A DNA stretch of 64,000 nucleotides from NCBI RefSeq assembly GCF_038502225.1, contig NC_091298.1, positions 29,102,295 through 29,166,294 of the forward strand. Direction: 5' to 3'. Each line of letters opens with the position of its first letter. The stretch's first letter is position 1. The position numbers and the translations under genes were made by a program. Source of the DNA: Cherax quadricarinatus. Lineage: Eukaryota > Arthropoda > Malacostraca > Decapoda > Parastacidae. Below, in pieces: positions 52,904-64,000 of the stretch. The notes beneath the pieces are model-generated. The model was not told where the DNA came from. It saw only the letters and a program-made list of their open reading frames with translations, and ran no database searches.

Positions 52904-54842
52904 TCATGACCCTGGCTTGTGCGAGGTCATGACCCTGGCTTGTGCCAGGTCATGACCCTGGCTTGTGCGAGGTCATGACCCTGGCTTGTTCGAGGTCATG
53001 ACTCTGGCTTGTGCGAGGTCATGACCCTGGCTTGTGTGAACTCATGACCCTGGCTTGTGCGAGGTCATGACCCTGGCTTGTGCGAGGTCATGACCCTGGC
53101 TTGTGTGAACTCATGACCCTGGCTTGTGCGAGGTCATGACCCTGGCTTGTGCGAGGTCATGACCCTGGCTTGTGTGAACTCATGACCCTGGCTTGTGCGA
53201 GGTCATGACCCTGGCTTGTGCGAGGTCATGACCCTGGCTTGTGCGAGGTCATGACCCTGGCTTGTGCGAGGTCATGACCCTGGCTTGTGCGAGGTCATGA
53301 CCCTGGCTTGTGTGAACTCATGACCCTGGCTTGTGCGAGGTCATGACCCTGGCTTGTGCGAGGTCATGACCCTGGCTTGTGTGAACTCATGACCCTGGCT
53401 TGTGCCAGGTCATGACTCTGGATTGTGCGAGGTCATGACCCTAGCTTGTGTGAGGTCATGACCCTGGCTTGTGTGAGGTCATGACCCTGGCTTGTGCGAG
53501 GTCATGACCCTGGCTTCTGCGAGGTCATGACCCTGGCTTGTGCGAGGTCATGACCCTGGCTTGTGCGAGGTCATGACCCTGGCTTGTGTGAGGTCATGAC
53601 CCTGGCTTGTGTGAACTTATGACCCTGGCTTGTGCGAGGTCATGACCCTGCCTTGTGCGAGATCATGACTCTGGCTTGTGCGAGGTCATGACCCTGGCTT
53701 GTGCGAGGTCATGACCCTGGCTTGTGTGAACTCATGACCCTGGCTTGTGCGAGGTCATGACCCTGGCTTGTGCGAGGTCATGACCCTGGCTTGTGTGAAC
53801 TCATGACCCTGGCTTGTGCGAGGTCATGACCCTGGCTTGTGCGAGGTCATGACCCTGGCTTGTGTGAACTCATGACCCTGGCTTGTGCGAGGTCATGACC
53901 CTGGCTTGTGCGAGGTCATGACCCTGGCTTGTGCGAGGTCATGACCCTGGCTTGTGTGAACTCATGACCCTGGCTTGTGCGAGGTCATGACCCTGGCTTG
54001 TGTGAAGTCATGACCCTGGCTTGTGTGAGGTCATGACCCTGGCTTGTGCGAGGTCATGACCCTGGCTTGTGCGAGGTCATGACCCTGGCTTGTGTGAAGT
54101 CATGACCCTGGCTTGTGCGAGGTCATGACCCTGGCTTGTGCGAGGTCATGACCCTGGCTTGTGCGAGGTCATGACCCTGGCTTGTGTGAGGTCATGACCC
54201 TGGCTTGTGCGAGGTCATGACCCTGGCTTGTGCGAGGTCATGACCCTGGCTTGTGCGAGGTCATGACTCTGGCTTGTGCGAGGTCATGACCCTGGCTCGT
54301 GTGAGGTCATGACCCTGGCTTGTGCGAGGTCATGACCCTGGCTTGTGTGAACTCATGACCCTGGCTTGTGCGAGGTCATGACCCTGGCTTGTGCGAGGTC
54401 ATGACCCTGGCTTGTGTGAGGTCATGACCCTGGCTTGTGCGAGGTCATGACCCTGGCTTGTGCGAGGTCATGACCCTGGCTTGTGCGAGGTCATGACTCT
54501 GGCTTGTGCGAGGTCATGACCCTGGCTTGTGCGAGGTCATGACCCTGGCTTGTGCGAGGTCATGACCCTGGCTTGTTCGAGGTCATGACTCTGGCTTGTG
54601 CGAGGTCATGACCCTGGCTTGTGCGAGGTCATGACCCTGGCTTGTGCGAGGTCATGACCCTGGCTTGTGCGAGGTCATGACCCTGGCTTGTGCGAGGTCA
54701 TGACCCTGGCTTGTTCGAGGTCATGACTCTGGCTTGTGCGAGGTCATGACCCTGGCTTGTGCGAGGTCATGACCCTGGCTTGTGCGAGGTCATGACCCTG
54801 GCTTGTGCCAGGTCATGACCCTGGTCTGTGCCAGGTCATGTT
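52904..54842. repeat. 23-bp minisatellite of about 1.9 kb with 69-bp higher-order units
   Basis: Unit CATGACCCTGGCTTGTGCG plus AGGT, about 84 copies. Every third unit in much of the array ends GTGTGAACT instead of GTGCGAGGT (for example near 53034, 53104, 53173, 53311 and 53380), giving a 69-bp higher-order period. Because 23 is not divisible by three, the array holds no long frame. Confidence 0.95.
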
Positions 54843-55254
54843 CAATATACACGAGCCTCTCAAGACTGCCTACCTAAAGTACGTTTTTATCGACTTACAA
54901 TTTACAAAGAATATATTACCTCTACATTCCACGTGTCTCCAGCCCCTGGAAACTTGTCCATATTTCAACATTTAACTCTTTATGAATATAAGACTAAAAC
55001 TTGAGTTATACTCTGGTGGGACTTGTGTAAACAAAGGTGCCTAATGGTACTGGAATACAATCATTAATACACAAATAACCCACACATAGAAGACAAACTT
55101 ATGGCGATGTTTCGGTCCGACTTGGACCGAAACATTAATACTCACCAAAATAACTCTGACGCCTCAAGTCCAGACGACTGAATTTATGGCAAGTGGCTGG
55201 TATCAAGTGTAGTAAGATAACCATAAGTTAAAACTTGCAATTCTGGCTAAACAG
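54843..55254. other. Unassigned stretch with hairpin remnant
   Basis: Contains GTTTCGGTCCGACTTGGACC then GAAAC at about 55109-55134, a small piece of the hairpin repeat seen at 30667. Also a TAATACACAAATAACCCACA stretch that is the reverse complement of that repeat's tail. The rest is unassigned. Confidence 0.5.
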
Positions 55255-55805
<551 letters not shown>

Positions 55806-56098
55806 TTGCCAGACTCACACATACACTCCCCCTCCCCCACCGACATCTCACTCCTTCACCTGATCCCTCCCCTCCCTCTTTCATCCTCCCCCTCCCCACC
55901 TCTCCCTCCTTCCCCCTCTCCCTCTCCCACTCACCCACTTACTTCACTCTCCTTCCCACTCCCCCTCCCCCCTACTCTCCTACACAGCCACAGTTCCTCC
56001 TCTACCTCCCCCCCCCCACACTCTGACATACACAATACTAACCTAACATACAGAATTACATAGGTTTCCCACTCTGAGGCAATCAGGATAAAACAAAA

Positions 56099-57098
56099 AT
56101 GGGTTGCCAGAGAGCAACAAGAAAAACCAAGGGACAGGAGGAGGAAACTGCAAGGGAAGATTGGGCAGCAGAGCTCACTAAAAGGGAACATGAATGGGAA
56201 AAGAAACTAGAAGAAATTAGCATGAGAATGGAAGAGAGGATAGACATGGAAAGCAGGAAGTGGGAGGTGCAGAGGCCAGGATACAGAGTTTAGAAGAGGA
56301 ACTGAAAAATCTGAAACAGCCTAAAGAACTAAAGAACATTTTGGGATGGACAACAGAGACTGCTACCTCAGTCACAAATAAGGGGACTGTAGGGAAAGAA
56401 GGAGCAAAACTGCATGTAGAAGCTCAATCAGTGGAGACTGTAGTAAATGAAAGAGCTAAGCTATATGTGGAGGCCCTAACAGACCACAGCAGAGCCCAGG
56501 GAAAGCCGAGAAGGGAAAATGACAGGCCACTGAGCCCAAGTACATTAGCTAGTGAAACTGAAGAAAGGAAAGCTGCAATGGAGGAAATCAAATTGAATGA
56601 GGGGATACACAGGGATATGCAGTGGGAGCATGAAAGGGTGAGGTCAGTCTTTGTGTATGGGCTCCAGGAAGTTTAAGGGGAAACATATGAAGCAAGAAAA
56701 CAAGGGAAAAAAAAGCAATTGAAAGCATCATGAAAGCAATAGGAGAAGATGACATGACCCAGCTGGAAAATTTTCGGAGAATAGGGGGGTTTGTAAAAAA
56801 AAGAACCCGGCCAGTGAAAGTGACCTTCAAGGCAGAATCGACTCGGAACAGGATTCTGCAGGAGAAAGCACGATTAAGGGACATGCCAGCATACAGGAAG
56901 GTGTATCTCGTCCGCGACAGAACACAAGCAGAAAGGAAGAAACAGAGAGAGATGGTACAAAGGCGAAAGGAGGAAAGAGAGGGGATGGAGAAGACAGACA
57001 GGAGATCACAGACACAGGAAGATCAAATACAGCCTCTCTCACAACTTCTTATAGAAGCCTCTCAACCAGGTCAACCCCAGTGCAACCAAACACTCTAA
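56099..57098 (+). pseudogene. Family A ORF1 (A9), broken
   Basis: Same start as A3 (MGCQRATRK). About 13 bases are missing near 56270 (frameshift at the end of the coiled coil), a TAA replaces a sense codon at 56674-56676 after YGLQEV, and a base is lost in the G/A run near 56706. The remaining RRM-like and C-terminal region ([30 protein letters not shown]) reads openly to 57098. Confidence 0.8.
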
Positions 57099-60090
57099 AC
57101 CAAAACACCCATGCCACATCCAATGCCCCCACCCACTGCATTACAAACTCCACCCCCACAGCAACCACCCATAGTTCCTTATCAGGTCTCCCACTTCCCC
57201 AACCCCAATACACCTCCCAGACCAAAATCTTAGAAAAGAAGTTGAAGGTGTGGTATACAAATGCAGATGGAATAACAAATAAGTATGAGGAGTGGCACGA
57301 AAGAATCAAGGAGACATCCCCAGACATAATAGCACTCACAGAAACAAAACTCACCAGAATAATAACAGATTCAATCTTTCCATCCGGATATCAAATCCTC
57401 AGGAAAGACAGAGGGAGGAGAGGGGGAGGAGGAGTTGCACTGCTCATTAAAAACCAGTGGGGGGTTTGAGAAAATGGAAGGAATGGATGTCACGGGCAAA
57501 AGGGACTACTTAGTAGGAACAATTCAGTCTGAGGGACATAAAGTGATAATTGCAGTAATGTACAACCCACCACAGAACTGCAGGAGGCCAAGAAAAGAAT
57601 ACGATGAGAGCAACAGAGCAATGGTCGACACAATAGCCGAGGTGGCCAGGAGAGCACACATGGGGGGAGCAAAGTTACTAGTTATGGGTGATTTCAATCA
57701 CAAGGAGATTGACTGGGAAAACCTGAAGCCCCATGGGGGTCCCGAAACATGGAGAGCCAAGATGATGGATGTGGTACTGGAAAACCTCATGCATCAACAT
57801 GTTAGAGACACTACCAGAGAGAGAGGAGAGGATGAACCAGCAAGACTGGACCTTGTATTCACCTTGAGTAGTTCTGACATCGAGGATATCATGTATGAAA
57901 GGACCCTGGGAGCTAATGATCATGTGGTTCTGTGCTTCGACTACATAGTTGAGCTCCAAGTGGAGAGAGCAGCAGGAATAGGGTGGGAAAAACCAAACTA
58001 CAGAAGGGGGAACTACTCAGGCTTGAGGAACTTCTTTCAAGATATTCAGTGGGAGAGGGAACTGACAGGAAAACCAGTACAAGAAATGATGGACTATATG
58101 GCAACAAAATGCAAGGAGGCAGAGGAGAGGTTTGTTCCCAAGGGAAACAGAAATAATGGGAAGAACAGAATGAGTCCTTGGTTCACCCAAAGGTGTAGGG
58201 AGGCAAAAACTAGGTGTACTAGAGAATGGGAAAGGTACAGAAGACAGAGAACTCAGGAAAATAGAGATTAGCCAAAGAGCCAGAAACGAATATGCACAGA
58301 TAAGAAGGGAGGCTCAGCGGCAATACGAAAATGACATAGCATCGAAAGTCAAGACTGACCCGAAGCTGTTGTACAGCCACATCAGGAGGAAAACAACAGT
58401 CAAGGACCAGGTAATCAGACTGAGGAAGGGTGATGGGGAATTCACAAGAAACGACCGGGAGGTATGTCAGGAACTCAACACAAGATTTAAAGAAGTATTT
58501 ACAGTGGAAACCAGTAGGACTCCAGGAAATCAGAGCAGGGGGGTGCACCAGCAAGTGCTGGATGAGGTACATATAACCAAGGAGGAGGTGAAGAAGCTGC
58601 TATGCGAACTTGACACCTCAAAGGCGGTGGGACCAGACAACATCTCTCCGTGGGTCCTTAAAGAGGGAGCAGAGACATTGTGTGTACCATTAACGAAGAT
58701 CTTCAACACATCATTTGAAACTGGGCAACTCCCTGAGGTATGGAAGATGGCAAATGTAATCCCAATTTTTAAAAAGGGAGACAGACATGAGGCACTAAAC
58801 TACAGACCTGTATCACTAACGTGTATAGTATGCAAGGTCATGGAGATCATCAGGAGGAGAGTGGTGGAGCACCTGGAAAGAAACAAGTGTATAATTGACA
58901 ACCAGCATGGTTTCAGGGAGGGAAAATCCTGTGTCACAAACCTATTAGAGTTTTATGACAAGGTGACAGAAGTAAGACAAGAGAGAGAGGGGTGGATCGA
59001 CTGCATTTTTTTGGACTGCAAGAAGACCTTCGACACAGTTCCTCACAAGAGGTTACTGCAAAAGCTAGAGGATCAGGCACACATAACAGGAAAGGCACTG
59101 CAATGGATAAGAGAATACCTTACAGGGAGGCAACAACGAGTCATGGTACGTGATGAGGTGTCAAAGTGGGCGCCTGTGACAAGCGGGGTTTCACAGGGGT
59201 CAGTCCTAGGACCTGTGCTGTTCTTGGTATATGTGAATGACATAACGGAAGGGATAGACTCAGAAGTGTCCTTGTTTGTGGACGATGTGAAGTTAATGAG
59301 AAGAATCAAATCGGATGAGGATCAGGCAGGACTACAAAGAGACCTGGACAGGCTACAAACCTGGTCCAGCAACTGGCTCCTTGAGTTTAACCCCGCCAAA
59401 TGCAAAGTCATGAAGATTGGGGAAGGGCAAAGAAGACCACAGACACAATATAGTTTAGATGGCCAAAGTTTGCAAACCTCACTCAAGGAAAAAGATCTGG
59501 GGGTGAGTATAACACCGAGCATATCTCCTGAGGCGCACATCAATCAGATAACTGCTGCAGCATACGGGCGCCTGGCAAACCTACGGATAGCGTTCCGATA
59601 CCTCAGTAAGGAGTCGTTCAAGACTCTGTATACCATTTACGTCAGGCCCATACTGGAGCATGCAGCACCAGTTTGGAATCCACACCTAGTCAAGCACGTC
59701 AAGAAATTAGAGAAAGTGCAAAGGTTTGCAACAAGACTAGTCCCAGAGCTACGGGGATTGTCCTACGAAGAAAGGTTGAGGGAAATCGGCCTGATGACAC
59801 TGGAGGCCAGGAGGGTCAGGGGAGACATGATAACGACATATAAAATACTGTGCGGAATAGACGAGGTGGACAAAGACGGGATGTTCCAGAGATGGGACAC
59901 AGACACAAGAGGTCACAATTGGAAGTTGAAGACTCAGATGAATCAAAGGGATGTTAGGAAGCATTTCTTCAGTCATAGAGTAGTCAAGCCGTGGAATAGC
60001 CTAGAAAGTGAAGTAGTGGAGGCGGGAACCATACATAGTTTTAAGGCGAGGTATGATAAAGCTCATGGAGCAGGGAGAGAGAGGACCTAG
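57080..60090 (+). pseudogene. Family A ORF2 (A9): frameshifts and altered RT motifs
   Basis: Starts in the -1 overlap with ORF1 at a GTG, as in A3. Frameshifts: one extra base in the G run near 57467, two missing bases near 58265. The RT has two changes in normally invariant motifs: GVSQGSV in place of GVPQGSV (Ser at 59191) and FVDD in place of FADD (59275-59286). Endonuclease motifs LTETKL and GDFNHKEID are intact, although SDHVVL reads NDHVVL. The stop is at 60088-60090. Dead copy. Confidence 0.85.
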
Positions 60091-60167
60091 TAGCAATCAG
60101 TGAAGAGGCGGGGCCAGGAGCTATGACTCGACCCCTGCAACCACAAATAGGTGAGTACAAATAGGTG

Positions 60168-60171
<4 letters not shown>

Positions 60172-60232
<61 letters not shown>

Positions 60233-60246
60233 GCACACACACAGTA
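60172..60246. repeat. (AC)n microsatellite after A9
   Basis: About 60 bp of AC, then CCCGCACACACACA. The A11 fragment follows. Confidence 0.9.
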
Positions 60247-60482
60247 TTACACACTCAGGGAGATATGATAACAACGTATAAAATACTAAGAGGCATTGAC
60301 AAGGTGGACAAGGGTCGAATGTTTCAGAGATGGGATACAGAAACAAGGGGACACAATTGGAAGCCGAAAACCCAGATGAGTCATAGGGAAGTTTGGAAGT
60401 ATTTCTTTAATCTTACAGTTGTCAGGAACTGGAATAATCTGGAGAGTGAAGTAGTGGAAGCAAGTTCCATAAATAGTTTTAA
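60247..60482 (+). pseudogene. Family A fragment A11, cut at its 3' end
   Basis: GDMITTYKILRGIDKVDKGR to EVVEASSINSFN, about 75 codons of the ORF2 C-terminus. It differs from other copies at many positions. It lacks the 3' UTR: B2 begins where the coding homology stops. Confidence 0.75.
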
Positions 60483-60796
60483 TAGCCCCACTCAAGCGGC
60501 AGCGGCAGCGGCAGCAACAGCAACAGCAGCGACCTCCAAGCTCCGTACTTTTCTCCAACTATCAGAGCCACCAATGCTCCTATGATGACCTAGTTACAAG
60601 CAAAACTGCACTTCCCAACGTAGCACCCAGAATGACCAAAGATTACCAACAGTGAAACCTACAAATCGAAAATAATAGAGATCAAAGGAAGACTGCCCTC
60701 AAACCCAAAGCAACACCCCACTGCCAGCCGAACAACGTAACCCTAAGCTTTGTATAACTACAACTTCTTCTTAACTACAACAATTCCTGTAGTATT

Positions 60797-61762
60797 ATGA
60801 GGCGCAGTCTCAGAGGAAACAGCACCAAGGCCAGCAAGAAAACACCGAAAAATCAACTATTCAACAAGTGTAGCCAGGAGGACGCCGGCCCAGCTACCAC
60901 CCCTCTCACCACCGCTCAAGGCGACACCATAACAATAACAACAAACATGGCTGCCACCAGCCCATCCACCCCTCTCTTCCCCGGGTTCAACCTACCAAGT
61001 AGTCTCTCAGGTATGACCAACGATCCAGATACCCTAAAGACATGCATCTCCACCTTAGTTATTGAAAATATGAATCTTCGAGAGACACTAAAAAAACAAG
61101 ACACCAGGATGACACAACTCGAGAACAAAATCCTCAATCTTGAACAAAAGTTATCAACACCAGGAATGACTAACTATGGCAAGACGATCCAGTCATAGAT
61201 AGCCATACAGAACAAACAATATCTCTTAATACAAAGGTTGAAGAAGCAGTAAAAGAATGGAAGAGCAACTTAGATAACCAGTTTAGTGACTACTTTGCTC
61301 TCCAAGAAGATAAAACTGAGCAAGATAAACTATCAGACGCAGTAATAGTTAACAGTCCACTTTTTTCCAGTAATATGAACCAAACGAACAGTAAAGAAAT
61401 TACTCTCCAGATCATAAAGGACCAAACAAAAGTTACAGTGCCAGAGTCAGAAATAAAAGAAGCCAGGTTACTAGGATCCCATGGTAGAAAAAGTGTTATG
61501 CTTAGATTCCATTCACATGACAGGAAAAAAGACTTAATAATTGCATCTATTAAAGTAAAGAAAGAGGTATACATAAACGAGTGTCTTACCAAAAAACGTC
61601 AGAAAACTTAAGCGGGAGAATAATGACACAATACACCAATGCTTCACACGGGATGGGAAAATTCTAGTTAGGAAAACAATTGTAGGTCAACTGTACACAA
61701 TCACGAACGAGAATGATCTATCACGATTTCTCAGGGATACTAATCTTGCAGAGAATAACTAA
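60797..61762 (+). pseudogene. LINE B2 ORF1 protein, two frameshifts
   Basis: Starts MRRSLRGNSTKASKK. About residues 85-125 form a coiled coil (NMNLRETLKKQDTRMTQLEN, ILNLEQKLS). A frameshift lies between 61160 and 61198, then the frame continues (TISLNTKVEEAVKEWKSNL) through an RRM-like stretch (KVTVPESEIKEARLLGSHGR, SVMLRFHS). A second frameshift near 61590 leads to RENNDTIHQCFTRDGKILVR and ENDLSRFLRDTNLAENN, stop at 61760-61762. The design is basic N-terminus, coiled coil, RNA-binding domain. Confidence 0.7.
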
Positions 61763-61767
61763 ACAAT

Positions 61768-62088
61768 GTCCAACCTAAAAAACCATACCCCCGGCCGGGA
61801 TTGAAGCCGCGGTCATAGAGTCTCAAAACTCCAGCCCGTCGCGTTAGCCACTAGACCAGCTAGCCACAATAAGATTCATCCAACTAGGTATATTTCTACA
61901 CCATAGGAAAGTTAGCACAGGCACCTCTGTGACCACAAATGCAAGTTTTTACAGACGAATCTCCAGCTAGCGTGGCCGTGACGAACTCTAGCTCAAGTCC
62001 CTTCACTGCCGTCAACATGACTCAAGAAATCGTAATGACACGATTGCAATCGTGTCATTACGATTTCTTGAGTCAGTCCAACCTAAAA
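61768..62088 (-). mobile_element. SINE S2 with tRNA-like module, terminal palindrome and 13-bp target duplication
   Basis: Direct repeats GTCCAACCTAAAA at 61768-61780 and 62076-62088 are a target-site duplication, so the insert is 61781-62075 (295 bp). On the minus strand a tRNA-like module with GCTGGTCTAGTGGCTAACG (A-box-like) and GCGGCTTCAATCCCGGCCG (B-box-like) lies at the 3' end. The other end is a 58-bp perfect palindrome (62018-62075). The module's position is unusual, as SINE tRNA heads are normally 5'. Confidence 0.8.
62018..62075. repeat. 58-bp perfect palindrome at the SINE end
   Basis: Twenty-nine bases from TGACTCAAGAAATCG to GACACGATTG, followed without spacer by their exact reverse complement. 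It stops one base before the target-site duplication. Confidence 0.92.
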
Positions 62089-62897
62089 GCCTACGTAGTG
62101 TAGTGTATGTTTTGCTCCATTATTGTTCCAATTTCATAGTACAATCTCTTAGTAATTAGATAATCAACTACCTCATTATGTGATTTTACTAGTAAGCATA
62201 AGTCACCTTATGTAATTTTCTTATTTACTATTGTTTGCTTAAATATTAGCTGAATTGATACTTTCTCTGTCCATATTACTACCTCATATTTTTTTAAATA
62301 CTATTAATTGATATTGCTTACTAAAATTAATAATTAATTACCATTTTTTACTATCAGTACAATTTACTCTTAACATTTTTGACATCATTTAATTACCATT
62401 ACTTGTCTAATTACCATAACCTGTTTTAATACCACATTTACTATCTTAGAGTACTCTTAAATACCTTGTACTGCCAAATAACCTCTAGTATAACTACCAG
62501 TGCAATACTGAATCCAAATAACTGTTCTTAAAATTTAATACTTGAAATAAACATTACTTTTTCACTTTTTTTTTTTTTGCTAATTAATCTTTTTTATTAA
62601 ACACCATATTTACTACCAGTCAATTTTACTTTTGTACATTAATCATTATTTTTATTCTTTTCATAACATTTTGTTACCAAATTTTCAAGTTTGTATATTC
62701 AACTCCAACCTTTATATTATCCTTTGTACCTGTGTACCTGTCTACCATCTTACTATCACTGCCATTCTTATTTTTCACTTATTATTCTTTTGATACTTTA
62801 ATTTGTGAATTTTATTTTCTCAATTTAAATCTAGTTATACTCTTGATCTTGTTAACAGCCTATATCAGACCCTAGTGCAATTGCAAGTACCATTTTG
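62089..62897 (+). other. AT-rich inter-ORF spacer of B2
   Basis: Homologous to the B1 spacer in its distal part (TTTATATTATCCTTTG, CTACCATCTTACTATC, GACCCTAGTGCAATTGCAAG). No ORF. Confidence 0.65.
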
Positions 62898-63615
62898 ACA
62901 GCCAGTAAACTTACACTTAACACTGTTTGGTAGCAGAGCAGGTGTTGCGCAACTTAACATTAAGATCGACAACACTCTAATTGCCAGACATAATGAGGGC
63001 AAATTCCATAGCCTATACCTCGACAACAACCTAAATTTCAGCACCCATATCCAACACATAAAAAAAAGTATCCAAAACGGTGGGGATCCTCTCCAAGATA
63101 AGATACTACGTGCTGCAAACTGCCCTTCTCATACTATACCATTCACTTATATATCCATACCTCACCTATGCTATCTGTGCTTGGGGTTCAACTGCAGCAA
63201 CACACCTAAAGCCAATAATAACCCAACAAAAAGCCACAGTAAGAATAATCACTAAATCCCATCCCTGGCAACACCCCCCCCCCCACTCTTCATAGATCTA
63301 AACTTACTCCCTGTTCAGAACATCCACACTTACTACTGTGCAATCTATATCTACAGGACCTTAAATTCCAATATTAACCTTGACCTAAAACGCTTTCTTG
63401 ATAGTTGTGACAGGATCCACAGGCATAACACCAGACACAAGCATCTCTTTGACATTCCCGGTGTTCGACTAAACCTTTACAAAAATTCAATGTATTTCAA
63501 AGGACCTAAAATCTGGAACACCCTACCTGAAAACTCTAGAACTGCAGACACATTCATCACTTTCAAAACTACAGTTAGAAAACATCTTATCTCCCTGATC
63601 CACCCCGACAATTAA
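62898..63615 (+). pseudogene. LINE B2 ORF2 remnant, RT thumb and C-terminal domain
   Basis: Begins at codons matching TASKLTLNT just after the catalytic palm, so no FADD motif is present. A second deletion of about 20 bases near 62923 joins NT to FGSRAG. Further indels occur near 63060 and in the C run near 63280. It retains ILYHSLIYPYLTYAICAWGS and KGPKIWNTLPENSRTADTF, and stops at 63613-63615. Confidence 0.8.
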
Positions 63616-64000
63616 CTACATGATAACCACCTGGTGGTTCACAATTACACTCACCCACTGACTATAAACCCAGAAATACTAATCTTAATCTTAAAATAAT
63701 AAATCCTAACTAGTCATAAGTTTGCCTGTGATACTCCAATATAGACACCTTGTATTGTGCCAAAACAAAAACCTTCACATTGCTAAATTCACAAATTATG
63801 ATGTAGTCACTTAGCCTTAATACCATAATCTGTAAGGATTTAATGTTAAGAATTAATCTAAGTCTGCTCGAAATGCCTAGCCATGCTAGGTGTCCTAGTG
63901 ACCCCCTCTGTAATTAGTATTTTATAACATGTAAACCACACAATACCCAAAACCTGTAAACCCCGCATTGTAACCCTTATAGAGAATAAACTTGAATTGA
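63616..64000 (+). mobile_element. B2 3' UTR
   Basis: Aligns with 25993-26365 (CACCTGGTGGTTCACA, GAAATGCCTAGCCATGCTAG, CTTATAGAGAATAAACTTGA). The window ends at or within a few bases of the element's 3' end. Confidence 0.8.

Larger units (their letters stand above)
55806..60170 (+). mobile_element. Family A LINE copy A9, 5' UTR truncated at AC
   Basis: Begins with the C-rich last 290 bases of the A3-type 5' UTR, at the same point where the second A3 monomer leaves its own AC tract. ORF1 and ORF2 follow, both broken, then the 3' UTR with two AATAGGTGAGTAC units. It is in the A3 subfamily. Confidence 0.8.
60483..64000 (+). mobile_element. LINE family B copy B2, internally deleted, with nested SINE
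   Basis: Starts with a GCGGCA-rich 5' UTR, then ORF1, a SINE, the inter-ORF spacer and a fusion near 62897 that joins the first unit of the tandem array directly to the RT thumb region. The 3' UTR runs to the window end and matches B1. About 3 kb relative to B1 (22290-25254) is missing. Confidence 0.8.

Noticed and set aside
61796..61870. A functional tRNA gene
   Set aside because: The tRNA-like module sits inside an insert with its own target-site duplication and does not fold into a proper acceptor and anticodon arm.

Overview
This window is repeat-dominated animal genomic DNA, and I find no gene that I can assign to the host. The reverse transcriptase families, the (AC)n, (TA)n and (CT)n microsatellites and the tRNA-derived SINE types fit a decapod crustacean (crayfish, lobster or shrimp type). 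That assignment is inference from recalled repeat families, not from a search.

Layout. From 1 to about 15.6 kb there is a head-to-tail series of copies of one CR1-like LINE, called family A here (A1 to A6, plus micro-fragments). The copies are separated by (AC)n tracts. From 15.6 to 21.6 kb there is an older nest of decayed LINEs (A', B', C, D, E), interrupted by a tRNA-derived SINE (S1), an AC-tract insertion and a hairpin-tailed repeat. From 21.65 to 26.4 kb lies LINE B1, with an intact 984-aa endonuclease/reverse transcriptase ORF and an unusual tandem array between ORF1 and ORF2. From 26.4 to 33.0 kb is AT-rich non-coding DNA in which a short degenerate module recurs more than a dozen times, with SINEs, perfect hairpins and a 27-bp minisatellite. 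From 33.1 to 39.2 kb lies LINE A8 (full length, ORF2 broken). From 39.2 to 45.1 kb there are two almost identical, intact Penelope-like elements in head-to-head orientation, forming a palindrome of about 5 kb with hammerhead-ribozyme-like ends. From 45.1 to 54.8 kb is a minisatellite belt with units of 21, 30, 19, 37, 15, 42 and 23 bp, two of them with higher-order periods. From 55.5 to 60.2 kb lies LINE A9, and from 60.5 kb to the end lies B2, a broken family-B copy containing a SINE that ends in a 58-bp perfect palindrome.

How the parts work together. Autonomous elements here would mobilise themselves by target-primed reverse transcription: ORF1 as RNA chaperone, ORF2 as AP endonuclease plus reverse transcriptase, and in the Penelope-like element reverse transcriptase plus GIY-YIG nuclease. 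SINEs depend on the enzymes of a LINE partner. The clearest structural theme is that nearly every family-A copy starts and ends at an (AC)n tract, which suggests microsatellite-directed insertion. Only B1 ORF2, the two Penelope ORFs, the A3 and A8 ORF1s and the truncated A4 reverse transcriptase read without visible damage. Boundaries were set by eye from comparison of copies within the window and can be wrong by several bases.
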